Source: Fusibacter sp. A1
GTDB lineage: Bacteria; Bacillota; Clostridia; Peptostreptococcales; Acidaminobacteraceae
DNA length: 64,000 nt
Direction of reading: 5' to 3'
NCBI RefSeq assembly: GCF_004125825.1
Contig: NZ_QQWI01000001.1
Span: 124,001 to 188,000 of the forward strand
Positions 1 through 8,848 of this stretch are shown piece by piece. A program made the translations under genes and the position numbers. Positions within the stretch are counted from its first letter, which is position 1; every line of letters starts with the position of its first letter. The notes below the pieces were generated by a model that ran no database searches, was not told where the DNA came from, and saw nothing but the letters and a program-made list of their open reading frames with translations.

Positions 1-189
1 CCTGACATGTAAAATTACTCCTTTTTTTAAATTCAAATCCACCTAATGAACTAATAATACCACTAAAGGAGCAAAGACTTTGATTTGAAATTTATGAATT
101 AACTATGATGTCTTTTACAATACTATTCAAGAAGATACAAATGTTGATGAGTCACAAGGGCCTACTCCTATAGTTGAATCCTGCTTATA

Positions 190-235
190 ATAAAAAAAAG
201 CTGCTCGGATTCAACTAAGTTTATCCAAACAGCCT
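190..235 (-). terminator. Rho-independent terminator of the helicase gene
   Basis: On the minus strand an 11-bp stem (GCTGTTTGGAT pairing with ATCCGAGCAGC, two G-T wobbles) is followed by eight T residues. It lies just downstream of the helicase stop codon. Positions 1-189 beyond it show no coding sequence I can support. Confidence 0.8.
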
Positions 236-251
236 TATCGACTAGTCTTAC

Positions 252-1406
252 CTATTCCATTTTCTCGTACTTATCCATCATTTCACCCTTGGCGACTTGG
301 ATATTCTTAAGCGCCACATTAAATCGGGCGACGTATTTTTCAAGCATGCCAAGCTCATAGTCGTCCACAACAGAAATCGCCATCCCAGGCTTGCCATGTC
401 TGCCGGTTCTACCGATTCGGTGCATATAATCGTCCTGCGATACAGGCATGTCAAAATTGATGACGTGAGTGACCCCTTTAATATCAAGGCCTCTCGATGC
501 CATTTCAGAAGTGACGAGTAGTGTCACTTTACCAGTTGTAAACTCCTTCATGGCCTTTGCTCTTTCTTCTTTGGACTGATTTCCAAAGAGAGATGTCGTA
601 GGGTAATGATGATAGTTTAGTTTTGAAGTCACATCTTGAATCAGTTCGTTCTTATTCACAAAGATGATGCATCTGGTGGGTTTTACCGCTGAAACGAGTT
701 TACGTATGTTCTCCACTTTCTTACGGCTATCGCATAACCAGTAGGCATGTGCCACCAAAGGATTGAGTACGCCAGCCTCTACCACCAGAAGATCAGGTGA
801 CTTCATCATTTCCTCAGCGCGGGTACGACTTCTATCAGACAAAGATGCCGAAAACAAGAGCAGCTGCCTGTCCCTTTGCGTCGTCTTGATGATAGCCTTC
901 AGGTCCTTGATATGCGAATCCTCAAGTAATTTGTCGCCCTCATCCAGCACAATCGTCTTCACAAAATGGGTTTTAAGCTTTTTAAGCTTCACAAGATCCA
1001 GCATACGGCCTGCCGAGCCTACTAGGATATGCGGCTTTTCCTTTAGCGCATCTGCCTGACGGCTAAGCTTAACGCCACCAATAAGGGCCTGAGACCGAAT
1101 GTCCACCCCTGCAGCCTTCACAAGCAGCTTAATCTGCTCATTGATTTGCAGTGACAACTCGTGTGTCGGAGTTAAAATTACTACCTGCAGATTCTTACTC
1201 GTCACATCGATTTTGTGAAAGAGCGGCAGCAAATAGGCGAATGTCTTACCAGACCCCGTCATCGCCTGCGCGATCAGATCGCCACCTTCACTGACAAGAC
1301 CAAAACTCTGGGCCTGAATAGGTGTCGCCTCACTAATGTTCAATTTTGCCAAAGCCTCTATCCACGGCGCCTGAGCACCGATAGTTTCAAATCCTTGATT
1401 ATTCAA
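252..1406 (-). CDS. DEAD-box family ATP-dependent RNA helicase (DEGD variant)
   Basis: Two-domain RNA helicase of 384 residues, probably cytosolic and acting in RNA unwinding or ribosome biogenesis. Visible motifs are the Q motif (F6, then TPIQ at 28-31), Walker A TGSGKT at 50-55, PTHEL at 80-84 (usually PTREL), GSAGR at 130-134, DEGD at 155-158 (usually DEAD), SAS in motif III (usually SAT), and HRIGRTGR in the C-terminal domain. The helicase core is complete but several motifs carry uncommon substitutions, and there is no long C-terminal extension, so a named orthologue cannot be assigned. The start is a TTG at 1406 with AAGGTAGGA just upstream; no in-frame ATG fits better. It is monocistronic, with its own promoter and terminator. 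Confidence 0.93.
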   Translation of the reverse strand: MNNQGFETIGAQAPWIEALAKLNISEATPIQAQSFGLVSEGGDLIAQAMTGSGKTFAYLLPLFHKIDVTSKNLQVVILTPTHELSLQINEQIKLLVKAAGVDIRSQALIGGVKLSRQADALKEKPHILVGSAGRMLDLVKLKKLKTHFVKTIVLDEGDKLLEDSHIKDLKAIIKTTQRDRQLLLFSASLSDRSRTRAEEMMKSPDLLVVEAGVLNPLVAHAYWLCDSRKKVENIRKLVSAVKPTRCIIFVNKNELIQDVTSKLNYHHYPTTSLFGNQSKEERAKAMKEFTTGKVTLLVTSEMASRGLDIKGVTHVINFDMPVSQDDYMHRIGRTGRHGKPGMAISVVDDYELGMLEKYVARFNVALKNIQVAKGEMMDKYEKME

Positions 1407-1742
1407 ATCCTACCTTCTTTCTCTTCCTCTATCTAAATGCAGATATAAATTCATCCACACTAAGCAACTTCACTAATACCTCTTTGCCTAATCGCTTATT
1501 ATACACCCATACTCCCGCTTCTTCAATCCTAAATCCATAAAAGAGTAATTCCTAGTCCACATTGTCCAGCTAGACCCTGTGTCTCCCCCACACTCCGTAC
1601 GGGTAGGCCTTGTGTCTACCCTCCTATTTGCACCCAAATTACATCAATCACACAAATCAAATTCCACAACGACCAGTAACATTTTTTCAACTTCAACTCC
1701 TCAAAAAAAGAGCCCATCACCTGGACTCTTAATTCTAAGTTC
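1407..1742. other. Intergenic stretch, no intact gene
   Basis: Apart from the helicase promoter, this holds no open frame with coding character. It contains a small structured patch at 1575-1620: TGTGTCT occurs at 1578-1584 and again at 1611-1617 (33-bp period), flanking a CCGTACGG palindrome at 1595-1602. Its function is unknown. Confidence 0.5.
1498..1526 (-). promoter_or_regulatory. Sigma-A type promoter for the helicase gene
   Basis: Minus-strand -35 TTGAAG (1521-1526) and a perfect -10 TATAAT (1498-1503), separated by 17 bp, about 90 bp upstream of the helicase start. Confidence 0.65.
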
Positions 1743-2003
1743 CTAATTCATTAACTCATAAGCTTCACGATGCAATCTAAAAATCTCACTGTGTCCAAAA
1801 GTCGTTGGATGTGGATCGTTAAATAGGAAGTTGTCATAAAATCGAACGACATCGATTTTATTTGCGCTTTCAAACTCCGAATAAACGTCTACAACCTTGT
1901 AGTTCCCTGTAACAGCATAATCCCAAATCAGAGTATTGATTCCTTCACCTTCATTTTCGAGAGTGAAAATATTACATCCATTCTTCTTGGTTTTACATCT
2001 TTC
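1743..2003 (-). pseudogene. C-terminal remnant of an SGNH/GDSL-type esterase gene
   Basis: Reading the minus strand from an in-frame TGA just above 2003 gives 86 codons ending at TAG 1743-1745, with no start codon in a sensible place. The end of the translation contains DPHPTTFGHSEIFRL, which matches the D-x-x-H-P-x-x-x-G-H block V (catalytic Asp/His) of SGNH hydrolases. The N-terminal blocks I-III of the family (the GDS nucleophile region) are not found upstream, so this is a truncated, non-functional tail. The break coincides with a REP-like repeat at 1999-2032. Family assignment rests on one motif plus its position at the C terminus. Confidence 0.6.
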
Positions 2004-2032
2004 TCAGAAGGAAGCTGATACGCTCCGAGACA
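1999..2032. repeat. Degenerate copy of the REP-like repeat found near 63.4 kb
   Basis: The core GGAAGCTGATACG (2010-2022) with flanking CTCAGA and CTCCGAGACA closely resembles the two 35-bp units at 63429-63463 and 63478-63512 next to the REP-associated transposase. It abuts the truncated end of the SGNH remnant. Confidence 0.6.
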
Positions 2033-2182
2033 TATTTTCCGTTTTTTTGAAGTTCTATAAAACTCAGACCATGTCTTCGATGGCGAGGATTGTTTCCCTG
2101 CCTAGGTTTTTTAGGACTTTTTTGCATGTATGATCTCGAGTAGCTCGCATGGTCGTCTTGCTGAGCTTTATACTTTTATTAA

Positions 2183-2938
2183 CTAAATGATATTTGTCTC
2201 AGAGGCTTCTGCAATTACGTCAATGTATCTATTTACATCACTAGCATTTAATAACTTCAATATCACTTTCTTTTTTAAGAACTTAACATTAGACGATTTT
2301 CTAATATAGCGTTCAAAATCTACATCTTCAGATTTCATATTTGCAATATACTTAGTGGCTGACTCATGATGTGACTTTAAAGATGCATAGATGCAATGTA
2401 AGCAAATACTGATTATTGGTTTTACGTCATCCTCACCAAAATAGGATATGAAAAACTCAATTTTGCCAGCTCGCATAAATGGAATTATTTCTCGCCATAA
2501 GTCTTTCAAGTCTTCATCTTTGATTATTTTATCAACATATAATTTTTGCATGCGCCTAAAAATAATTAGCGTTTCATGAAGCAATGTAGTTCCTACCAAT
2601 TCAATATGCTGATCAGTATTTCTAATTCGAACAAAACGTTGATTACCATCAATAGAGATATTCTCTTTTTTGAACATGTCCCAAGCAGATTCGTCATGCA
2701 GTATTGTTCTATACATAACCGTTTGACATTTAAAATCATTATTCAGATTTGATGATTTTGCTTCCTCACGCATCAATAAATCATTGATTGTGTCTTCAAT
2801 TTCTTTTACCATAGAATGTCGTTCACGATTATTCTGCATTCTATGGAGCACTATATATGCGACAAAAGCTCCAATAGCTGCGTAAATCCAGTTAATGATA
2901 TCACCAATGCTAATTAAATTTTCGATTAGTACTTTCAT
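2183..2938 (-). CDS. Membrane-anchored protein of unknown function
   Basis: 251 residues starting at an ATG preceded by AAAGGAG. Residues about 12-32 form one hydrophobic segment (IGDIINWIYAAIGAFVAYIV), followed by a basic HRMQNNRERH stretch. This suggests an N-terminal membrane anchor with the remaining 215 residues on the cytoplasmic side. The soluble part is charged and probably alpha-helical, with no motif I recognise. It stands alone between the degraded region and the SLH gene, and its layout resembles small membrane-tethered hypothetical proteins of accessory regions. No function is proposed. Confidence 0.75.
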   Translation of the reverse strand: MKVLIENLISIGDIINWIYAAIGAFVAYIVLHRMQNNRERHSMVKEIEDTINDLLMREEAKSSNLNNDFKCQTVMYRTILHDESAWDMFKKENISIDGNQRFVRIRNTDQHIELVGTTLLHETLIIFRRMQKLYVDKIIKDEDLKDLWREIIPFMRAGKIEFFISYFGEDDVKPIISICLHCIYASLKSHHESATKYIANMKSEDVDFERYIRKSSNVKFLKKKVILKLLNASDVNRYIDVIAEASETNII

Positions 2939-3000
2939 TTAAACTCCTTTACTGAATCGCTAGTTAAAGTTCACTTATACAAGAATATATTGCAAAACAT

Positions 3001-3027
3001 ATAGTAGCTGATGAGCTCAGCTACTAT
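3001..3027 (-). terminator. Perfect inverted repeat, possible terminator
   Basis: An 11-bp perfect stem (ATAGTAGCTGA / TCAGCTACTAT) with a 5-base loop lies 22 bp past the SLH gene stop. The T-tract on the minus strand is weak, so termination is likely but not certain. Confidence 0.5.
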
Positions 3028-3048
3028 CCAAAAGCATATTATCAATAT

Positions 3049-4654
3049 CTACTTAAATTCAATTTCGTATATTTTCCACTGTTCATTGTACCGAATCACA
3101 ACGTCGATACCAAGCGTGCTCATTATCTCTGTAAAGTTGACCATAGTTCCCGACATCGACTTTGCATCCAGGTCGTAATAGTTCACTTTGTCAAACGCCT
3201 CACCATAAGTGGTAGTGCCATTTGTCAGCTGAGTAATTGTCGTATTGAAGGTTTTATCAAATGAGTTATGGCTTATTGCCACATTCATCACCTCACCAAT
3301 TTTATCAACCCCAGAAAAAAGTGCCGAACCAGTCAATTTCATGTGCTCAGCTTCCTGCTCCAAAGCTGTGCCTTTTACATTTGGGTTCGAGTCTTCAAGG
3401 TAACTAATGCTCTGTTTTGTTACAGCACTTATGTTCACGAGAGTCTTCAAATCGTCTAAACTGCTGATCATCAGCTCACTGCTAGTCATATTACTATTAA
3501 CAAGAACAGCATCATTCAGTTCAATTTTATATAACTCGTCATCTAAGTTCAGATAAATTCTGTCGTTATCCAGTTCGCTAAACCATTTTATATGCTCATT
3601 ATTCTTAAGATATCTGCTGACTAACACAAGTGCCTGCTCGTTTGATGCAAGCGTGCCAGGTGCAAACTTGTTTTCACCGACACCGCTGATCATACCAAGA
3701 TTGTAGGCTACTGCGATACTCTCTTTCGCCCAACTGCTGATAGTAATGTCATCAGCAAATACATGTGGCGAAACTTCTCCGTCTATAGTTAGTCCTGATT
3801 TAACTAGCGTTCTTACTAAGATCGTCGCCATTTGCTCACGGTTTAGTGCTATATCAGGACCAAACATGTTTTCAGCAATTCCATAGGTAATCCCGATACT
3901 TGCAGCCTTTAGCACATTTGGATTTGTAGAATCCTTAAAGCTCACTTCAGGATCTATCATTACCTTTTCATTTTTCAAGAACTCATAAAGCGGAACCATG
4001 ATATCGATAAAACGTTCTCTAGTAATTGATTCCTTATATAGAGAAAAAGATGAATCATTTAGAATGCTAGACTGGTACAACTCATTGATTTCTCGTTCAG
4101 CCCAGCTTGAGGTAGACTTATTGTTACTGAGTGTTGCTTCGTTAGTCGTATTTTTATATCCATCAAGTAGTTCTGACTTACTCGGTATTTTGCCAAAATC
4201 AATCTGCTCTGTTCGGATATATACCGACTGGTTTGAATCAGCATCGTCAAACTTTTCATCAAAAAGAAAGACTGTTGTAAAATCACCTTGTTCAAATAGA
4301 TCTTTTTTCACAGTATAAGTGATCTTCCCCTGCTCATATTGCAAATTCTCATGATCCAACCAAGACACCATATATAAGTCGCCCTGGTGGATTAAAGAAT
4401 GATGTTTTAGGAACGGTAGTACCGTTCCTGACTACTTCTGCAAGTTTGCCATTGCTATACAACAAGGTGAATACATAGTCGTCCTGATCACGATATACAT
4501 ATACGCCTTCAATTTTAATACTACCTGGATAATCCGAATTGAACTGGAGCCCTGTAATTTCAAACCCATATTTTGATTCATTGTTTAATGGCTGGTCTGC
4601 AAATGCAACTGTAGATAATAGAATAATTAGTATAAGTATGATTGCTTTTTTCAT
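3049..4654 (-). CDS. SLH-domain cell-surface protein, apparent single-base frameshift
   Basis: Two overlapping minus-strand frames together form one protein. The first frame starts at ATG 4654 (TGAGGA upstream) with a signal peptide (MKKAIILILIILLSTVAFA) and would run to 4349. The second covers 3049 to about 4405 and carries three S-layer homology modules in its middle third, then a beta-rich C-terminal domain of about 180 residues. Around the AAAA run at 4405-4408 the first frame turns non-protein-like and stops, while the second frame reads sensibly upstream of its first ATG as HHSLIHQGDLYMVSW. Removing one A gives exactly 535 codons including stop. This is either a real frameshift mutation or a base-calling error. 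The product would be exported and bound to cell-wall polysaccharide through SLH. Confidence 0.8.
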
Positions 4655-4977
4655 TGTGTCCTCACTTGTTATTGTCATTATTGTGTCTAAATTAAGTGTA
4701 GTTGTGTAAGATTTGAACTTGCTTCAATTGCCCTATGAATCCTCCTTAAATCATATAATAAAGTAACACATAATATGCCAAATACAACAATTATTGAACT
4801 GTTAGTAATGTGCTTTGGCTATTTGATAAAAAAGCCACTGTCTTATAAACATTAATGGTTTTTGTCGTTTTTACGAGATTAAAATTCTTTTTGATTGCTT
4901 ATTGACTTATTTATGTATCCTATTCGCTTTTTAACATCTCAATTTTTTTATAACAAAATATTACATGTGGCATGTAT
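4655..4977. other. AT-rich intergenic region
   Basis: Separates the SLH gene from the galU terminator. It is very AT-rich and has no open frame with a ribosome binding site. It presumably holds the promoter of the SLH gene, but no -35/-10 pair stands out. Confidence 0.5.
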
Positions 4978-5012
4978 AAAAAGCCCTTACTTTTTAAGAG
5001 TAAGGGCTTTGT
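4978..5012 (-). terminator. galU terminator
   Basis: AAGCCCTTAC pairs with GTAAGGGCTT across a TCTTAAAAA loop, followed by a T-rich tail on the minus strand, directly after the galU stop. Confidence 0.9.
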
Positions 5013-5016
5013 GAGC

Positions 5017-5907
5017 TTACTTGTAGTTTAAATGACCTTCTGGATCTTGCATAAACTCTTTTAGGTAATCCATTACGTCTTCTTTTAGTTCTGCTCTTCT
5101 TAATGCGAATTCTAGGGTTGCTTGAACGAATCCTAGTTGATGTCCGATGTCGTATCTTTTGCCGCTAAAGTTGTAGGCGTAAACCGCTTCGTCTTTTGCC
5201 TGGCGCTTTAGGGCGTCTGTCAGCTGAATTTCGCCACCTGCTCCTGGTGTTTGGTCTTCTAGGTATTTGAAGATACTTGGCGAAATGACGTATCTTCCTA
5301 GAACAGCAGTTTGACTTGGTGCATCTTCTTGCTTTGGTTTTTCAACCATGTCGTTGACTCTGCCAAGTCTTGCGTCGATATCTGTCTTATCGATGATGCC
5401 GTACTTGCTTACTTCGCTTAGTTCTACCTGTTGAACACCTAGCACTGTGCCCCCCATCGCTTCGTACTGGTTGATCAGTTGCCCGATAGCGGGTTGTTCT
5501 GAAACGACAACGTCGTCTCCAAGCAGTACTGCGAAAGGTTCATTGCCGATAAAGTGCTTAGCGCATAATATTGCGTGTCCTAGACCTTTTGGATCGATCT
5601 GTCTTATGTAATGTATGTTTGCCATACCTGTACTCGCCTGGACTGTAGCCAATTGGTCGAGCTTGTTGCCTTCTTGTAGTCTGAGCTCTAGCTCGATGTT
5701 TCTGTCAAAGTGATTTTCGATAGCATGTTTGCCGCGACCTGTGATGATGATGATATCTTCAATGCCAGCTGCGACCGCTTCTTCGACAATATATTGAATG
5801 GTAGGCTTATCTACAATCGGTAGCATCTCTTTTGGTTGGGCTTTTGTTGCCGGCAAAAATCTTGTGCCAAGTCCTGCAGCTGGAATAACCGCTTTAGTGA
5901 TTTTCAT
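5017..5907 (-). CDS. galU: UTP--glucose-1-phosphate uridylyltransferase
   Basis: Makes UDP-glucose from UTP and glucose-1-phosphate, a cytosolic step feeding cell-wall polysaccharide, teichoic acid and glycolipid synthesis. The 296-residue product opens with KAVIPAAGLGTRFLPATKAQPKEMLPI, the nucleotide-binding signature of bacterial GalU. It continues with VDKPTIQYIVEEA, the LLGDDVV metal/nucleotide motif and VEKP. Length matches the family. The start chosen is ATG 5907 with AGGGAG upstream; an earlier in-frame start adds 11 unlikely residues. The gene is monocistronic with a good promoter and terminator. Nearby surface-protein genes fit a cell-envelope role. Confidence 0.96.
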   Translation of the reverse strand: MKITKAVIPAAGLGTRFLPATKAQPKEMLPIVDKPTIQYIVEEAVAAGIEDIIIITGRGKHAIENHFDRNIELELRLQEGNKLDQLATVQASTGMANIHYIRQIDPKGLGHAILCAKHFIGNEPFAVLLGDDVVVSEQPAIGQLINQYEAMGGTVLGVQQVELSEVSKYGIIDKTDIDARLGRVNDMVEKPKQEDAPSQTAVLGRYVISPSIFKYLEDQTPGAGGEIQLTDALKRQAKDEAVYAYNFSGKRYDIGHQLGFVQATLEFALRRAELKEDVMDYLKEFMQDPEGHLNYK

Positions 5908-5948
5908 TAAATTCTCCCTATAACTGAATTTTATTGTCATTCTTTTTT

Positions 5949-5977
5949 ATTGTATGTAAGTATCTAGACCTAGTCAA
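5949..5977 (-). promoter_or_regulatory. galU promoter
   Basis: Minus strand -35 TTGACT (5972-5977), 17-bp spacer, -10 TACAAT (5949-5954), about 40 bp upstream of the galU start codon. Confidence 0.7.
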
Positions 5978-6163
5978 TCGATTAACAAAATTTCATACTT
6001 AATTCATACTTTAAGAACTTTTATTACCATTTAAGTATAATCATAACCCAAGTATTTTACAGTTACTTACTTTTCACTGAATACCTTTAGAGAACCGAAA
6101 TAGACTTCAGACCACGCTTTGATGCAAAATGCTTGTTATTTTTTTGCTGTTACATGCGTTTTT

Positions 6164-6193
6164 TTGAGTTTGCTTCCAGAAGCAGGGTATAAA
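6164..6193 (+). promoter_or_regulatory. Candidate promoter of the AgrC-like sensor pair
   Basis: TTGAGT (6164-6169) and TATAAA (6188-6193) with an 18-bp spacer, 68 bp before the first sensor gene. The intergenic stretch 5908-6260 holds otherwise only the galU promoter and two near-identical TTCATACTT repeats around 5990-6015. Confidence 0.4.
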
Positions 6194-6260
6194 ATGGTTA
6201 CAAACTAAATGGACTAAATATACTTTATTAGCCTTGATAGGAATCGAAAGAGAGTTGACT

Positions 6261-7418
6261 ATGGATATTGTCATCATCGTCGGAGCATCCATTTTAATGC
6301 CACTGCTATTTGAAACTTTATGCGAAAAAAATATGATTCTTTATCTAAAGAGCGCACTTATTATGCTTTTAGCATCGATGATCTTATATCCATTTTTTGA
6401 TTTGTCTTTTAATGTGCAACTGCTGTCATTTTCTATTGCAAGCATCTACCGTCTAAAAAATCCGCTTTGGGTATCTAAGGCGCTAATGATTTTAAGTACT
6501 GCGGCAACCGCCGAAATGATTCTATTATCTGCAATCGCCATTTTTAGTAATGTACCTGAGCTGATTCAAATGCCCTTCTATTTTTTTATTTTCAGCCCAA
6601 TCTTCATATTACTCGAAATACACTTTAAACTTTTAGGAAAATGGCACGACCATTATACCACCTCAGCACTTCAATTTACTTTCTTCATTTTTCCACTGCA
6701 TATTCTCCTGTTGCTTTATGTTGTACCTCTTTCGAATATCGTCATCGCCAGTCTTTCACTTGTTATTTGGTTTACGGACATGGTGATTATTGCTACTGCG
6801 CTTAGCATTGATTTACGCATTCGATATTACATCTCGCGCCAGCATCAAGTTTTCAGCAAATTAAATCCTCAACTCCTCGAAGTAATTCAAAGTGAAAGTG
6901 AAGTATTGCAAAGGATTGATCATGCTATAAATCAGCAGTACGATACTCCCCCTCCTGCCAATTTGGTTCATGAGTATTTGTCACAAAATATTTTGAAGCA
7001 TTTAAGCAATAACGATTATATGAATGTAGTCAGCTACGGATTGCTCAATCAATATGACAACCTAAAACTTCATTTGGATTTTCCTGATGATTTTAGCGAT
7101 TTTGACTTATTTGCAGCTTTTGTAGCACTTATCTCGGATATTTTTGCTGAGGTGTCCGACAGTAGCAGACTGACAATGTCATGGAATTACAAAGAGTCAC
7201 CCTATTTTGTCGTAACGATTGATAACAATATACTACCAACTGCAGACTTGTCACGATTATTCAGTTCGAGCCTGACTGTTTTTAAAAGTCGCCATCTGAA
7301 TCAACAGCTTATCAGAGTCTTTACCCTACAAAATGTCACAAGGAAATTAGGTTTTATTGTGGATATCAGCGATACCGATAAAGTGTACCTGACTTTTAAA
7401 AGAGAGGTGCGATCATGA
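6261..7418 (+). CDS. Multi-pass membrane sensor-like protein (AgrC/GHKL-like architecture, degenerate)
   Basis: About 385 residues. The first ~190 are hydrophobic with roughly six membrane segments, followed by ~190 soluble residues. This is the shape of peptide-pheromone sensor kinases of the AgrC class. However, I find no clear phospho-acceptor H-box, no N-box asparagine and no glycine-rich G-box in the soluble part, so it may bind or signal without being an active kinase. The start is ATG 6261 with AGAGAG upstream; a TTG at 6234 is less likely. The stop overlaps the next gene's ATG (ATGA), so the two are translationally coupled and probably work together. The family assignment is an inference from layout and the partner. 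Confidence 0.6.
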   Translation: MDIVIIVGASILMPLLFETLCEKNMILYLKSALIMLLASMILYPFFDLSFNVQLLSFSIASIYRLKNPLWVSKALMILSTAATAEMILLSAIAIFSNVPELIQMPFYFFIFSPIFILLEIHFKLLGKWHDHYTTSALQFTFFIFPLHILLLLYVVPLSNIVIASLSLVIWFTDMVIIATALSIDLRIRYYISRQHQVFSKLNPQLLEVIQSESEVLQRIDHAINQQYDTPPPANLVHEYLSQNILKHLSNNDYMNVVSYGLLNQYDNLKLHLDFPDDFSDFDLFAAFVALISDIFAEVSDSSRLTMSWNYKESPYFVVTIDNNILPTADLSRLFSSSLTVFKSRHLNQQLIRVFTLQNVTRKLGFIVDISDTDKVYLTFKREVRS

Positions 7419-8635
7419 TAATCTATTCAGTATATAAAGTGATTTTCTTGACACTGATCGCCCAACTGGTTACTGGAGATATTTTAAAGCGGTGGGCCAA
7501 GTGGCTGCCCTATGTATTCGCCTATTTGATCTGTGACGGCACTGCAGTTTATTTAGAACACAATTATGTTATCACTGAATTTGTTCCTTTTTTGTTCTTC
7601 TCACTTGGTGAATCGTTACTGTTGATGGCTTTGTTCAACGTTCATTTTACTCGTGGATTCTTGCTGCATCTGGTCATCCTACCCGGCTATATTTTTCCTG
7701 AGGTCTTGTTTGGATTACTCAGCAGAGTGATTTTTTTACAAACTCGGACTGTAGAGTACTTAAGCCCACTAATTACTTTACTGAATTATATTCCGACTTA
7801 TGCTCTGATTTTGCTCTTTAGAAAACAACTAAAGAAGTACATTGAGCAAATATTGGCTATTACTCCGGATTTCACGAGCTATATCTTTCTGGTCGGTCTT
7901 AATATGTGGTGGCTGCTGATTGTATTTTATGATGCACTTTTCAATTTGGGGTACCAAGAGAATAGAACAATCTATTTTCTGATTCATGTGTTGATCGTCG
8001 CACTCATAAATATCATCACTGCGAATATCATCCGACTTAAACATAGTAAGATAACCGATGAATCTATCCATTATCAGTTGAATACTAAAAAATCGATGAT
8101 GGATGACTATTTAGCCCAAGTACATGACCTGAGAAATGTCGAACAGGTACTCACTGCTTATTCATCATCCGAAACTCCAAAAACCCTTATTGCGATCATG
8201 CTAGAACTTAAAGCACTAAAAGCCGAACGTGAAGGAATTAAGGTGTTGGAAGCTGAAGAAATCGCAGAAATGCTACTCGAAACAAACACTTCTTTGATCA
8301 ATTCAATGGATTTTGCGGTTATTGTCGGTATCATGATGGATAGCGCCATCGACTGTGTGAACACTCATATTGAAGTGAACAACGAAATTAGGGTTGGAGT
8401 ATCGCTACCTGAGTTGACACTCTTCATTGAAACTCAAGTTACCGAAGAGGCTACTCAAAAGCTACAACAGGTATTTGATGATAATTCCTCCTGTGATATC
8501 AGTAAACACGAAACTAATTTTGGCCTTAGCGCTGCAAAGCAATTGGCCGAAAAAAACAGTGCTGAGCTATCACTAAACATAAATGGTCCTTCTGCCCGAC
8601 TATGCCTAAGTAGTAAAAGAACCTCTCTTAGTTAG
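7415..8635 (+). CDS. AgrC-like membrane sensor, probable degenerate histidine kinase
   Basis: 406 residues: about six membrane segments up to residue ~215, then a cytoplasmic part. AQVHDLRNVEQVL near residue 235 resembles the HDxxN phospho-acceptor helix of AgrC/DcuS-like kinases. MMDSAIDCV near 310 aligns with the DNAIEA N-box but lacks the Asn. NFGLSAAKQLAEKNSAEL near 375 resembles the G-box. ATP binding is therefore doubtful. No AgrB, AgrD or LytTR response regulator lies nearby. It forms a two-gene operon with the preceding sensor (ATGA overlap) that ends at a terminator at 8681. Function as a sensor or pseudokinase partner is inferred. Confidence 0.65.
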   Translation: MIIYSVYKVIFLTLIAQLVTGDILKRWAKWLPYVFAYLICDGTAVYLEHNYVITEFVPFLFFSLGESLLLMALFNVHFTRGFLLHLVILPGYIFPEVLFGLLSRVIFLQTRTVEYLSPLITLLNYIPTYALILLFRKQLKKYIEQILAITPDFTSYIFLVGLNMWWLLIVFYDALFNLGYQENRTIYFLIHVLIVALINIITANIIRLKHSKITDESIHYQLNTKKSMMDDYLAQVHDLRNVEQVLTAYSSSETPKTLIAIMLELKALKAEREGIKVLEAEEIAEMLLETNTSLINSMDFAVIVGIMMDSAIDCVNTHIEVNNEIRVGVSLPELTLFIETQVTEEATQKLQQVFDDNSSCDISKHETNFGLSAAKQLAEKNSAELSLNINGPSARLCLSSKRTSLS

Positions 8636-8680
8636 GATTTAATATTTCGAAAGTATTACAACTTTATCCATTTTTAACGA

Positions 8681-8713
8681 AACACCAGTTGATAAATGCT
8701 GGTGTTCTTTTAT
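8681..8713 (+). terminator. Terminator after the sensor pair
   Basis: AACACCAG pairs with CTGGTGTT around a 10-base loop, followed by CTTTTATTTT. Confidence 0.85.
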
Positions 8714-8772
8714 TTTGAACACAGAACGGCAGTTGCGATTTTGTCAATATACCTTTTTGAGCAGTCTGCTTG

Positions 8773-8805
8773 CTGCATACTTGCAGGGCAAATCGCTTGA
8801 TTTGC
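8773..8805. repeat. Two small hairpins in tandem
   Basis: CTGCA-TACT-TGCAG (8773-8786) and GCAAATC-GCTT-GATTTGC (8788-8805) sit back to back just upstream of the GxxExxY-like gene. They have no T-tract. They could be a 5' leader structure or a small palindromic repeat. Confidence 0.4.
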
Positions 8806-8848
8806 GACGAGCTATTTTATATGATGCCTTACAAAAGGAGGTATTATC

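Noticed and set aside
1575-1620. CRISPR-like repeat (TGTGTCT at 33-bp period)
   Set aside because: Only two 7-bp matches and no spacers; too little to call an array.
1936-2133. 65-codon plus-strand frame
   Set aside because: Lies opposite the SGNH remnant and the REP-like copy; no ribosome binding site, low-complexity translation.
4349-4654. Separate short gene ahead of the SLH gene
   Set aside because: Its last ~20 codons are non-protein-like and the next frame continues sensibly; one frameshifted gene explains both.
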